Assembly (NCBI RefSeq): GCF_000426605.1
Contig: NZ_AUFR01000007.1
Coordinates: 62,001 to 126,000, forward strand
Direction of reading: 5' to 3'
Source of the DNA: Propionibacterium acidifaciens DSM 21887
GTDB lineage: Bacteria > Actinomycetota > Actinomycetes > Propionibacteriales > Propionibacteriaceae
DNA: 64,000 nucleotides
This document shows, in pieces, positions 43,303 through 51,171 of the stretch (position 1 is its first letter; each line of letters opens with the position of its first letter). The notes below the pieces were generated by a model. It was not told the origin of the DNA, did no database searches, and saw only the letters and a program-made list of their open reading frames with translations. The translations under genes and the position numbers were made by a program.

Positions 43303-44241
43303 CTACCCGAGGGAGGCGGCCAGCCGGTCGAGCACGGCCGTGGCCGCCTCGAAGCCGTCGGCGTCCTGGGCCGCCATGGCGACGAGCACCCGCTGGCCCG
43401 CCGGGTTCGTGTACCAGCCGAGCTGGCGCGCCATGTAGCCCCCGGCGGGCGAGGGGCCCCAGCCGCTCTTGTGGACGGCGCCGGGGCGCGAGCCGATGCC
43501 CCAGGCCTGGGCGGGATCGACCCGGCCCATGTCGGCGATCACCTCGTCCGCCCCGTCGAGGCAGGGCAGCTGGGAGAGGAAGCCGACCTGGGCGTCGGTC
43601 GTCCACTGGGTCTGCCCGAAGATCGAGAAGCCGGCGGCGAGCTGCTCGGCCGGAACCGTCGTCGTCCCGTCCCCCGCCCGGCGCAGCACCTGCGTGACGG
43701 CATCGGCCCGTTCCGCGTCCGTGCCGCCCAGGGACATCCACAGGGCGTCGGCTGCGCTGTTGTCGGACTCCTCGAGGGCCAGGGCGACCGAGTCGGCCTG
43801 CGCCTCGCCCTGGCCGGAGTCGATGACCGCCAGGGCGAGCGGGATCTTCGAGGTGCTCCAGGCCGGCAGGTCCTCGAGGGCGCCGGCGGTCCGGATGCCC
43901 CCGTCGGGGGCGTACCAGCTCATCCGCACCGCCGCGCCCGAGGCCTCCGCCGCCTCGACGACCGCCCGGATGCCGGCCTCGTCCCCGTCCGGGGGGCCGA
44001 GCCCGCCGGTGTCGCAGCCCTGCGGCAGGGACGCGCCCGCCGCGTCGGACCACGCCCCGGACGGCGTCGCCGCCGTCGAGGACGCGGGGGTGCTCGTCGC
44101 GGGCGCTGCGGCGCAGCCGCACAGGCAGACGGCGGTGAACGCCGCGGCGAGACGGCCGCCGAGCGTCCTCGCGCGGCCTGCGGCGCGGTTCGACGAGCCG
44201 TGCCCGCGCGGGAGGCCCGCCGAAGGCTCAGGCGGTCGCAT
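43303..44241 (-). CDS. Class A beta-lactamase-like serine hydrolase, lipoprotein
   Basis: A 312-residue exported protein. The signal has a lipobox LCGC (lipidated C43). The penicillin-recognising fold has S129 in STSK, SDN at 159-161 and K258 in HKSG, the three class A motifs in order. The class A omega-loop Glu (ExxLN) is not evident, so it may be a transpeptidase-like or carboxypeptidase-like hydrolase rather than a true beta-lactamase. Its start overlaps the preceding NlpC/CHAP-like gene by 14 bases, suggesting a joint wall-remodelling role. Confidence 0.78.
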   Translation of the reverse strand: MRPPEPSAGLPRGHGSSNRAAGRARTLGGRLAAAFTAVCLCGCAAAPATSTPASSTAATPSGAWSDAAGASLPQGCDTGGLGPPDGDEAGIRAVVEAAEASGAAVRMSWYAPDGGIRTAGALEDLPAWSTSKIPLALAVIDSGQGEAQADSVALALEESDNSAADALWMSLGGTDAERADAVTQVLRRAGDGTTTVPAEQLAAGFSIFGQTQWTTDAQVGFLSQLPCLDGADEVIADMGRVDPAQAWGIGSRPGAVHKSGWGPSPAGGYMARQLGWYTNPAGQRVLVAMAAQDADGFEAATAVLDRLAASLG

Positions 44242-45586
44242 TCGGCAGCCAGACGCTGGACCAGCCGATGAGCGGTTCGCCCCAGCCCGCCGACGGTGTG
44301 TCGAGCGAGATCATCCCGACGCCGCCGTTCGCCGCGCCGTTGGAGTAGATCATGCCGTTGCCGGCGTACATGGCCACGTGGCCGTAGGGATTGCCGGCGG
44401 GCGTGCCGTCGTACCAGACGAGGGCGCCCACGGGGATGTTCGAGGTGTCGTGCTGCATCTGCCCGGCCGCCTCGATGGTGGCCGCGGCGTCGGTGGCCGA
44501 GTTCACCCCGGAGCTGGTGTAGCCGTAGAAGGCGGCGACGAGGGCCAGGCACATGTTCCCGTAGTACATGTTCCCCTCGAGCGACCGGGCCGTGGACACG
44601 GCCTCGTCGACGCTGTACGGAGCGATCTGCCCGGGCGCGATGTTCGCCGTGAGCCAACTGGCCCCCGCCTCGACGCTGGACCGGGCGGCCGCTGCGGCGG
44701 AGGCGGCGGCAGCGGCGGCGGCCTCCTCGTCGCGGGCCTGGATCCGCGCGGCCAGGTCGCCCGCCCGGCCCTTCAGCGTCTCGTCGTCGGACACCGCCTG
44801 GTCGACGAGCTCCTGGGCCGTGGCCAGGGCGGCCTGGTTCGCGTCGACCCTCGTCTGGACGGTCGCCGCGGCGTCGGCGGCGGTCCGGGCGGCGGTCCGG
44901 GCGGCGTCGAGCTGTCCGACCGCGTTGTCGCGGGCGGTCTGGGCGTCGTTCTCGGCCGTCACCAGCGCGTCCCGCTTGGTCTGGAGCTCGTCGAGGGCGT
45001 CCTGGTAGGCGTTCACCTTGGTCTCGGTGGCCGAGAAGGACTGGTTGGCCCACTGGACGCGGTTGCTGATCCGGTTGGTCGATCCGTCGCCGATGAGCAG
45101 GGCGATGCTCGTGAGCCCGGTGCTCTGCTGGGCGGCCTGGCTGGCGACCATGCCGACCTCCTGCTTGGCCGTGTCGACCCGCGTCTGGGCGGCATCGACC
45201 TCGCTCTGCGCGGCCTGCCGGTTGTCCTGGGCCGTGGTGAGGGCGGCCGATGCGGCGTCGGCGGCGCTCTGGGCGTCCTGCTGGGCCCGGTTCGCGGCGT
45301 CGGCGGCCTGCTGGGCGCCGGCCAGCTCGTCGCGGGAGGCCGTGAGGGCGCTCATCGCCGCGTCGAGGGCTGCGTAGCCGTCGGACACGGCGCCGGACGA
45401 ACCGGCGATCTGGTCCTGGAGCGCGGCGTACTGGTCATCGAGGTCGTCGGCGCGGGCGCTCGCGGCTCCCTGGGCCAGGAGCAGGGCGGACGCCACCGCG
45501 ACGGACAGCGCGACTCGTGCGGGACGCCACCGGCGGTGCCCGGCACGAGAAGCCGTTTTCGAGTAAAGGGGAAGGTCCCGATTCAC
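44228..45586 (-). CDS. Secreted coiled-coil protein with NlpC/CHAP-like hydrolase domain
   Basis: A 452-residue exported protein. The signal peptide is residues 1 to about 46 (VALSVAVASALLLAQGAASARA). A long Ala/Gln/Asp-rich coiled coil of about 260 residues (DDLDDQYAALQDQIAGSS onward) matches the regulatory coil of RipA/FtsEX-controlled hydrolases. The C-terminal cysteine-peptidase-like domain has the likely nucleophile in NMCLALVAAFYGY, then GALVWYDG and GHVAMYAGNGMIY with catalytic His. It probably cleaves peptidoglycan stem peptides. GTG 45586 is the favoured start. Confidence 0.8.
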   Translation of the reverse strand: MNRDLPLYSKTASRAGHRRWRPARVALSVAVASALLLAQGAASARADDLDDQYAALQDQIAGSSGAVSDGYAALDAAMSALTASRDELAGAQQAADAANRAQQDAQSAADAASAALTTAQDNRQAAQSEVDAAQTRVDTAKQEVGMVASQAAQQSTGLTSIALLIGDGSTNRISNRVQWANQSFSATETKVNAYQDALDELQTKRDALVTAENDAQTARDNAVGQLDAARTAARTAADAAATVQTRVDANQAALATAQELVDQAVSDDETLKGRAGDLAARIQARDEEAAAAAAASAAAAARSSVEAGASWLTANIAPGQIAPYSVDEAVSTARSLEGNMYYGNMCLALVAAFYGYTSSGVNSATDAAATIEAAGQMQHDTSNIPVGALVWYDGTPAGNPYGHVAMYAGNGMIYSNGAANGGVGMISLDTPSAGWGEPLIGWSSVWLPNATA

Positions 45587-45988
45587 GGTTCTCTGCTTTC
45601 TGTTGTTCGTGGGAGCGCGCCCGGCCCGGTCGGGCCTGCGGCGCGCTCTCGCGGTCGCGACGGTCACGCGTCACCCGCGCCCACGGGCGCGGAGAGTGGA
45701 GCGGCGCGACGAGCGCCTCAGGATCACGATAACTGCCGAGGCCACGAAGGGGAAGCGGTCCGCGCCGGGCGCGGCGCATCCGGAGGGCGCGCCCTCCGGA
45801 TGCGGGCGGCGTCGGAGCCCGGGTTGCGCCGCCCGTGCTGTCGGCGGGACGCGCCGTCGAGTCCCTGCGCGTCGTTGAGTCTCCCGATGGCGGTGCAGCC
45901 GCTCGGTGCTCGGGACGCATCGTACTGAGTCGTCGTCGGTGCTGGCGGGCCGCTGCCCCCTGCTCGTCCTGACGACGGCAATGGGATA
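45587..45988. other. Gene-free interval before the riboswitch
   Basis: Between the divergent NlpC-like gene and the cobalamin riboswitch. Frames here are short and lack ribosome sites. It should contain the promoters for both directions; I see no clear -35/-10 pair. Confidence 0.5.
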
Positions 45989-46155
45989 TGGTGCTCGCGT
46001 CATCGAGTGCTCGCAGGAGCAGGGAATCCGGTGCGAGGCCGGAACTGACGCGCAGCGGTATGGGTGACGCCGGATCGACGATCCACTGGGCACCACGGCC
46101 TGGGAAGGACGATCCCGGCGGGCGAGCCCGAGTCCGAAGACCGATCGGTGACGCG
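45989..46155 (+). promoter_or_regulatory. Cobalamin (B12) riboswitch
   Basis: The conserved core GAATCCGGTG-x6-CCGGAACTGACGCGCAGCGGT is at 46024-46059. The B12-box-like segment AGTCCGAAGACCGATC is at 46131-46146, about 72 bases downstream as expected. Flanking GTGCTCGC...GCAGGAGC can close the outer helix. It ends about 65 bp before the first transporter gene. Adenosylcobalamin binding would reduce expression of the ABC importer genes, marking them as a corrinoid uptake system. Confidence 0.85.
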
Positions 46156-46219
46156 TCCCGAGGACGGGGCGCAGGCAGCGGGTGCCGCGCATGCACCCCG
46201 ACCTCGAAGGAGAACCGCC

Positions 46220-47257
46220 ATGGGGCGGACCATTCCCCCTGCCATCCGCATCGGTACGGTCATCGGCTGCTGCGCGCTCGTCGCAGCGGGCTGCTCGTCG
46301 GGCTCGGCGGGCGCCGGATCCTCGTCCGCCCCGGCCCCGGTCCAGGCCGGCTTCCCGCTGACGATGACCCGCTGCGGCCAGGAGCTCCACTTCGACGCGC
46401 CTCCCCAACGCGCGGTGACGATCAACCAGGCCTCCACCGAGATCCAGCTCGCCCTCGGGGCCGGCCCGCAGATGGTCGGCACAGCCGCCTGGTCCGACCA
46501 GGTGCTCGACGAGTACGCCGACGAGAACTCCTCGATCGAGCAGCTCGCCATGAACTACCCGTCGCTCGAAACGGTGCTCGACAAGAACCCCGACCTGGTC
46601 ACCGCGGCCTTCGAGTACACCTTCACCGACGAGGGCGTCGCCCCGCAGTCGAAGTTCGCCGAGCTCGGCATCCCGGCGTACCTGCCCGAGTACGAGTGCA
46701 CGATCGTCGACAACAACACGACCGGCCGGCGCCTGACGATGGACGACATCCACCAGGAGATCCGCGACCTGGCCGCCATCCACGGCGTACCAGAGCGCGG
46801 CGACGAGCTCGTCGGCGAGCTCCGGGCCCGCATGGACGCGGCCGCGAGGACGGCCTCGGATGCCGGCTCCCGGGGCAGGACCGTCTTCTACTGGTACTCC
46901 TCCAACGAGGCCCCCTACAGCGCGGGCGGCATCGGGGCCCCGCAGATCGCCGCCGACACCGTCGGAGCCACGAACATCTACGCCGACTCCGACGAGGAAT
47001 GGCCGCAGGTGAACTGGGAGGACGTCGCGGCCAAGAACCCCGACGTCCTCGTCCTCGGCGACCTCAAGCGCGCCATGCAGTCCGGGGACACCGCCGACGA
47101 CAAGATCGCCCACCTCGAGTCCAACCCGGTCACGGCCCAGATGGACGCGGTGCGCAACAGGCGCTACGTCATCGTCCCCGGCTCCTCGCTCGACCCGTCG
47201 ATGCGCACCGTCGACCTCGCCGAGGCCCTGGCCGGGGCCCTCGCCGAATCCGGCTGA
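46220..47257 (+). CDS. Corrinoid/iron-type ABC substrate-binding lipoprotein 1
   Basis: A 345-residue BtuF/FecB-type binding protein. The lipoprotein signal ends LVAAGC (C25). The body has the two-lobed class III pattern: PQRAVTINQASTEIQLALG, NPDLVTAAF, DDIHQEIRDLAAIHGVPERG, then the second lobe VFYWYSSNEAPYSAGG and WPQVNWEDVAAKNPDVLVLGD. The cobalamin riboswitch just upstream points to corrinoids as ligand. AAGGAG precedes the ATG. It is followed by a clear paralogue at 47379. Confidence 0.88.
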   Translation: MGRTIPPAIRIGTVIGCCALVAAGCSSGSAGAGSSSAPAPVQAGFPLTMTRCGQELHFDAPPQRAVTINQASTEIQLALGAGPQMVGTAAWSDQVLDEYADENSSIEQLAMNYPSLETVLDKNPDLVTAAFEYTFTDEGVAPQSKFAELGIPAYLPEYECTIVDNNTTGRRLTMDDIHQEIRDLAAIHGVPERGDELVGELRARMDAAARTASDAGSRGRTVFYWYSSNEAPYSAGGIGAPQIAADTVGATNIYADSDEEWPQVNWEDVAAKNPDVLVLGDLKRAMQSGDTADDKIAHLESNPVTAQMDAVRNRRYVIVPGSSLDPSMRTVDLAEALAGALAESG

Positions 47258-47378
47258 CCCGCACCCATCTGCACCATCGCCGCCCGCGCCCGCCCGGCTC
47301 CGCGAGCGCGCGACCGGGACGCCGCCCGTGCCACGGCGTCCCCCGTCCACCGGGCCATCGCAAGGAGGAACGAACATC

Positions 47379-48410
47379 ATGCGCATCCGCACCCCGCTCA
47401 TCGGCCTGGCCGCCGCCTCGCTGCTGCTCGTCGGCTGCTCGGGCAATGCCGGCGACTCGTCCACGCAGTCCGGCTCGGCCGCGGGCGGCTTCCCGCTGAC
47501 CATCACCAACTGCGGCCACGAGCTGCACTTCGACAAGGCCCCCGAGCGCACCGTCTCGCTGAACCAGTCGTCCACCGAGATCCAGCTCTCCCTCGGCGTC
47601 GCCGACACGATGGTCGGCACCGCCACGTGGACCGATCCGGTGCTGAGCAGTCTCGAGGCCGAGAACGACGAGGTCCCGCGTCTGGCCGACAACAACGCCT
47701 CGTTCGAGACGGTCCTCGCGGCGAGCCCCGACTTCGTCTCGGCGTCGTTCCCCAACACGCTCGACGACACCGGCTCGGGCTCCTACGCCAGCTACGCCAA
47801 CCTCGGCGTGCCCGCCTATCTCGCCCCGAACCAGTGCGAGAAAGGCGACAGCGGGGACGGCGACTCCGAGAGGTCCGAGGTGCTCGCGATGGACGACATC
47901 TACCAGGAGATCGACGACCTGGCCGCCATCCACGGCGTGCCCGACAAGGGCAACGAGCTGGTCGACTCGCTGCGGGGCCGCCTCGACGCCGCCGTCTCCG
48001 GCGCGAACGTCGACGGCGGCGAGGTGAGCGCCGCCTTCTGGTTCGCCAACTCCGAGTCCCCGTACGTCGCCGGAGGCACCGGCGCCTCGCAGATGATCTC
48101 CAACGACCTCAAGGTGACGAACGTCTACTCCGACGACGCCAAGGAGTGGCCGCAGGTCAGCTGGGAGGACCTGGCCGCCAAGAATCCCGACGTCCTCGTC
48201 CTCGGCGACCTCACCCGCAAGTCGCAGACCGCCGAGACGGCGCAGGCCAAGATCGACTACCTCAGGTCCAACCCGGTCACGGCCCAGATGGGCGCGGTGC
48301 GCAACGACCGCTTCATCATCGTCGCCGGCGGCGACATGAACCCGTCGATCCGCACCGTCGACCTGGCCGAGAAGATCGGCGCCGGTCTGAAGCAGTACGG
48401 GCTGCGATGA
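47379..48410 (+). CDS. Corrinoid/iron-type ABC substrate-binding lipoprotein 2
   Basis: A 343-residue paralogue of the previous gene: the same FPLTI-x-NCGHELHFDKAPERTV opening, DDIYQEIDDLAAIHGVPDKGNELV, and WPQVSWEDLAAKNPDVLVLGDLTRK. Lipobox LLVGC, C20. Differences cluster in the loops of lobe 1 (SLEAENDEVPRLADNN, an extra EKGDSGDGDSERSE), which suggests a different ligand or affinity. AAGGAGGAA precedes the ATG. The stop overlaps the permease start (ATGA), so this copy is the one tightly coupled to the transporter. Confidence 0.88.
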   Translation: MRIRTPLIGLAAASLLLVGCSGNAGDSSTQSGSAAGGFPLTITNCGHELHFDKAPERTVSLNQSSTEIQLSLGVADTMVGTATWTDPVLSSLEAENDEVPRLADNNASFETVLAASPDFVSASFPNTLDDTGSGSYASYANLGVPAYLAPNQCEKGDSGDGDSERSEVLAMDDIYQEIDDLAAIHGVPDKGNELVDSLRGRLDAAVSGANVDGGEVSAAFWFANSESPYVAGGTGASQMISNDLKVTNVYSDDAKEWPQVSWEDLAAKNPDVLVLGDLTRKSQTAETAQAKIDYLRSNPVTAQMGAVRNDRFIIVAGGDMNPSIRTVDLAEKIGAGLKQYGLR

Positions 48411-49447
48411 GCCCGCGGCCCATGGCGCGCTCCGGGCGGTTCAACGCCGGGCTCGTCACCGCCGTCGGCGTCGTCCTCCTCGCAGTGTCGGTGGTGACGG
48501 CCATCACCTTCGGCCCCGCCGACCTCGGTGTCGGCCAGGTGTGGTCGGTGCTGGCCAGCAGGCTGCACCTGGCCGGCGATCCGGGCCTCACGACGCTCCA
48601 GGTGGCGATGGTCTGGCAGCTGCGCCTGCCGCGCGTCCTGCTGGCCGCCGCCTGCGGCGCCTCGCTGAGCATCTGCGGGGTCATCATGCAGTCGCTGCTG
48701 CGCAACCCGCTGGCCGAGCCCTATCTGCTGGGCGTCTCCTCGGGAGCCTCGACCGGTGCGGTCCTCGTCCTCGTGCTGGGCGTCGGCTCGGCCCTCGGCC
48801 TGTCGGGCGGCGCCTTCGTCGGCGCCCTCGGCGCGTTCGCGATCATGCTCGCCCTGGCCGGACTGGCCGGCGGGACGACCGACAAGATCGTGCTGGCCGG
48901 CGTGGCCGTCACGCAGGGCTTCTCGGCGCTCACCTCGTTCATCATCATGGTCGGGGCCGACGCGAACACGACGCGCGGCGTCCTGTACTGGCTCATGGGC
49001 TCCCTGGCCAGCGCCTCCTGGACCGACGTGGCGCAGACGGCGGCGGGCTTCGCCGTCATCATGGTGCTGGCCCTGGGCATGGCCGGTTCGCTCGACGCCT
49101 TCACCTTCGGCGAGCGCCAGGCGGCCTCGCTGGGGGTGGCGGTGCGGCGCACCCGGGTGACGCTGCTCGTGCTCACCGCCCTGCTCACCGCGGTCGTCGT
49201 GGCCTCCAGCGGGGCCATCGGCTTCGTCGGCCTGGTGCTGCCGCACATGGCGCGCATGCTCGTCGGCTCGCGGCACCGCGGGGTGCTGCCGGTCTCGGCG
49301 GTGCTCGGCGCGATCTTCCTGCTGTGGGCCGACACGATCGCCCGCTCGGCGTTCGCCCCGCTGGAGGTGCCGGTCGGCGTCATCACGGCGATGGTCGGCG
49401 TGCCCGTGTTCGCCGTGCTGCTGTCGAGGAGGAGGGGTTCCCGATGA
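48407..49447 (+). CDS. FecCD-family ABC permease (BtuC-like)
   Basis: A 346-residue permease with about ten helices. Family landmarks are WQLRLPRVLLAAACGASLSICGVIMQ, LLRNPLAEPYLLGVSSGAS, LYWLMGSLASASW, LGVAVRRTRV, SGAIGFVGLVLPHMAR (the ATPase-coupling loop) and VPVGVITAMVGVPVFAVLL. This is the BtuC/FhuB fold of type II importers. It overlaps the second binding protein and the ATPase genes by four bases each. Confidence 0.92.
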   Translation: MSPRPMARSGRFNAGLVTAVGVVLLAVSVVTAITFGPADLGVGQVWSVLASRLHLAGDPGLTTLQVAMVWQLRLPRVLLAAACGASLSICGVIMQSLLRNPLAEPYLLGVSSGASTGAVLVLVLGVGSALGLSGGAFVGALGAFAIMLALAGLAGGTTDKIVLAGVAVTQGFSALTSFIIMVGADANTTRGVLYWLMGSLASASWTDVAQTAAGFAVIMVLALGMAGSLDAFTFGERQAASLGVAVRRTRVTLLVLTALLTAVVVASSGAIGFVGLVLPHMARMLVGSRHRGVLPVSAVLGAIFLLWADTIARSAFAPLEVPVGVITAMVGVPVFAVLLSRRRGSR

Positions 49448-50277
49448 GGCTCGAGGCGAAGGGCGTCGGCTGGTCGGCGGGCGGCACGGTCATCATCGAC
49501 GGCATCGACGTGACCGCCGTCCCCGGCCACGTGCTGGGGCTGCTGGGGCCCAACGGCGCCGGGAAGTCGACGCTCATGAACGTCCTGGCGAGGCTCGTCG
49601 CGCCCGACCACGGCGAGTTGAGCCTCGACGGGCGCGACTACTCGCAGTGGGGCCGCCGCGAGATGGCCCGCACCCTCGTGGCCGTGCAGCAGCAGGCCAC
49701 GACCGAGCAGGACGTGATCGTCGAGGACGTCATCGACCTGGGGCGCATCCCGCACCGCGGCCGCTGGTCCGGCATCAGCCGGCACGACCGCGGGGTCGTT
49801 CGACGCGCCGCGCGGCAGACGGGCGTCGAGCAGCTGCTGCAGCGCCACTGGCAGTCCCTGTCGGGCGGCGAGCAGCAGCGCGTGCAGATCGCCCGGGCCT
49901 TCGCGCAGGAGGGCCGCATCATGCTGCTCGACGAGCCGACGAACCACCTCGACATCGCCCACCAGCTCGACATGCTCGACCGGGTGCGGGCGACGGGGCT
50001 GACCGTCGTCGTCGCCCTGCACGACCTCAACCTGGCGGCCGCCTACTGCGACGAGGTGCTCGTGCTCCAGGACGGGCGGGCCGTGCACTACGGGCCGCCT
50101 GCGCGGGTGCTGACGGCCGAGGTGGTACGCGAGGTCTACAGGGTCGAGGTGCGAGTGCTCCACCCCGACCCGGACGGGCCGCCGCTGTTCCAGTATCTGC
50201 GCTCGGACATCGCCGCGGCGGGGGAGGACGCGGGCGGGGGGACCGGACCGGATCCCGGTGGGGACGGTGGCGGGTGA
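49444..50277 (+). CDS. ABC ATP-binding protein (BtuD/FecE-like)
   Basis: A 277-residue ATPase of the importer: Walker A GPNGAGKST, LSGGEQQRVQIARAF signature, Walker B MLLDEPTNHLD, and switch VALHDLNLAAAYCD, typical of the iron/B12 importer ATPases. A glycine-rich tail (AAAGEDAGGGTGPDPGGDGGG) extends the usual C-terminus. Last gene of the riboswitch-controlled unit. Confidence 0.92.
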   Translation: MRLEAKGVGWSAGGTVIIDGIDVTAVPGHVLGLLGPNGAGKSTLMNVLARLVAPDHGELSLDGRDYSQWGRREMARTLVAVQQQATTEQDVIVEDVIDLGRIPHRGRWSGISRHDRGVVRRAARQTGVEQLLQRHWQSLSGGEQQRVQIARAFAQEGRIMLLDEPTNHLDIAHQLDMLDRVRATGLTVVVALHDLNLAAAYCDEVLVLQDGRAVHYGPPARVLTAEVVREVYRVEVRVLHPDPDGPPLFQYLRSDIAAAGEDAGGGTGPDPGGDGGG

Positions 50278-50411
50278 GGCAGGGCGGTCGCCGGGGCCGG
50301 GAGGAACGGCGGAGGCGCCGAGGGCCGTGCAAGACTGTTCCGCAGGATTCGAGGGCGATGGCCGTCGTCCGAGGCGAAGAGTGCTGCATGACCCCCGGAG
50401 GGAGTTGAAGA

Positions 50412-50945
50412 GTGGAACGAGCAGGGGAGAGGAGAAGGGGATGGGCGCCTGTGCTCCTTGCGGCCGGACTGGTGATTGTTGCCATCGCGATTCTCGCGTC
50501 CGTCTCTGATCCGGGAGACAGGTATACGTTCTTATTTTTCTTGCTCCATGCGCTCGGAGTGCTCCTCGTCATCGTCGCTGCGGTTGTCGCCATCATTTCC
50601 GGTGGTGCGGCCGTGCGGGCTCGCAGAAGGGTCGTGCTGAGCGCCGGTGCAACCCTGATGACCATCCATCTGCTGGGGAGCACGGCATTCTGGTGGGCGC
50701 TCGGTGGGCATTACGGTCTCATCCGGTTGAAGTATGACGACGATTGGATCATCGGAAGCAGCATCACCGAGGTCGAAGAAAGGTACGGCGAAGCAGAGGA
50801 GTGCGGCGGCCATGGCTACTGCTACCCTCTTTATGAGGACGAAGCGGCAATCATGCCCTCGCATCTTGCTGTGCGCTATGCCATGTTCACGGACGAAGGC
50901 GGCGTGGTGACAGAGGTCGATGACCACTATTGCCCGGGGGGATGA
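50412..50945 (+). CDS. Uncharacterised small membrane protein
   Basis: A 177-residue protein with helices at about 13-30, 39-62 and 75-94, and a 75-residue outer domain containing four cysteines (EECGGHGYCYPL and DHYCPGG). Codon use is visibly lower in GC than neighbouring genes (attgttgcc, ttatttttc), which suggests acquired DNA. GTG start at 50412 with GGAG upstream. The end of the gene overlaps a copy of the cluster B repeat. No family recognised. Confidence 0.6.
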   Translation: MERAGERRRGWAPVLLAAGLVIVAIAILASVSDPGDRYTFLFFLLHALGVLLVIVAAVVAIISGGAAVRARRRVVLSAGATLMTIHLLGSTAFWWALGGHYGLIRLKYDDDWIIGSSITEVEERYGEAEECGGHGYCYPLYEDEAAIMPSHLAVRYAMFTDEGGVVTEVDDHYCPGG

Positions 50946-50966
50946 TTCGCCCATGCGGGGATGGAA
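50941..50966 (+). repeat. Solitary copy of the cluster B repeat
   Basis: GATGATTCGCCCATGCGGGG followed by ATGG matches the unit of 4964-5170 at most positions. Here it contains the stop codon of the preceding gene and has no second copy one period away. Confidence 0.55.
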
Positions 50967-51092
50967 TTCCATGCCGGCACTGGGAGGGCCGTGCGGGAAC
51001 GGCTGGCCGGCTGGTGGGCCGGCGCGCGTGGAGCGGTGGCTCCGTCGTGCGGTGGTTCCGTCGTGGGGTCCGGACTCCCGCACGTCATGCGA

Positions 51093-51137
51093 GGCTTGTT
51101 CACGGCATCCATGGGGCGCTCCCGACCAGGGGCGGCA
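51093..51137. repeat. 45-46 bp dispersed repeat, copy 1
   Basis: GGCTTGTTCACGGCATCC, 13 diverged bases, then GACCAGGGGCGG. The same blocks with the same spacing occur at 58092-58137. Both copies sit in convergent gene junctions, about 7 kb apart. Confidence 0.7.
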
Positions 51138-51171
51138 CCCTTGATCGGATTCGGGTCCTTGTGAACGGACC

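Noticed and set aside
43303-44241. Annotating the serine hydrolase as an antibiotic-resistance beta-lactamase
   Set aside because: The SxxK, SDN and KSG motifs are present but the class A omega-loop Glu motif is not evident, and it overlaps a wall hydrolase gene.
48721-50163. Long minus-strand frames opposite the ABC permease and ATPase genes
   Set aside because: No ribosome site or recognisable motif, and the plus-strand permease and ATPase motifs are complete.
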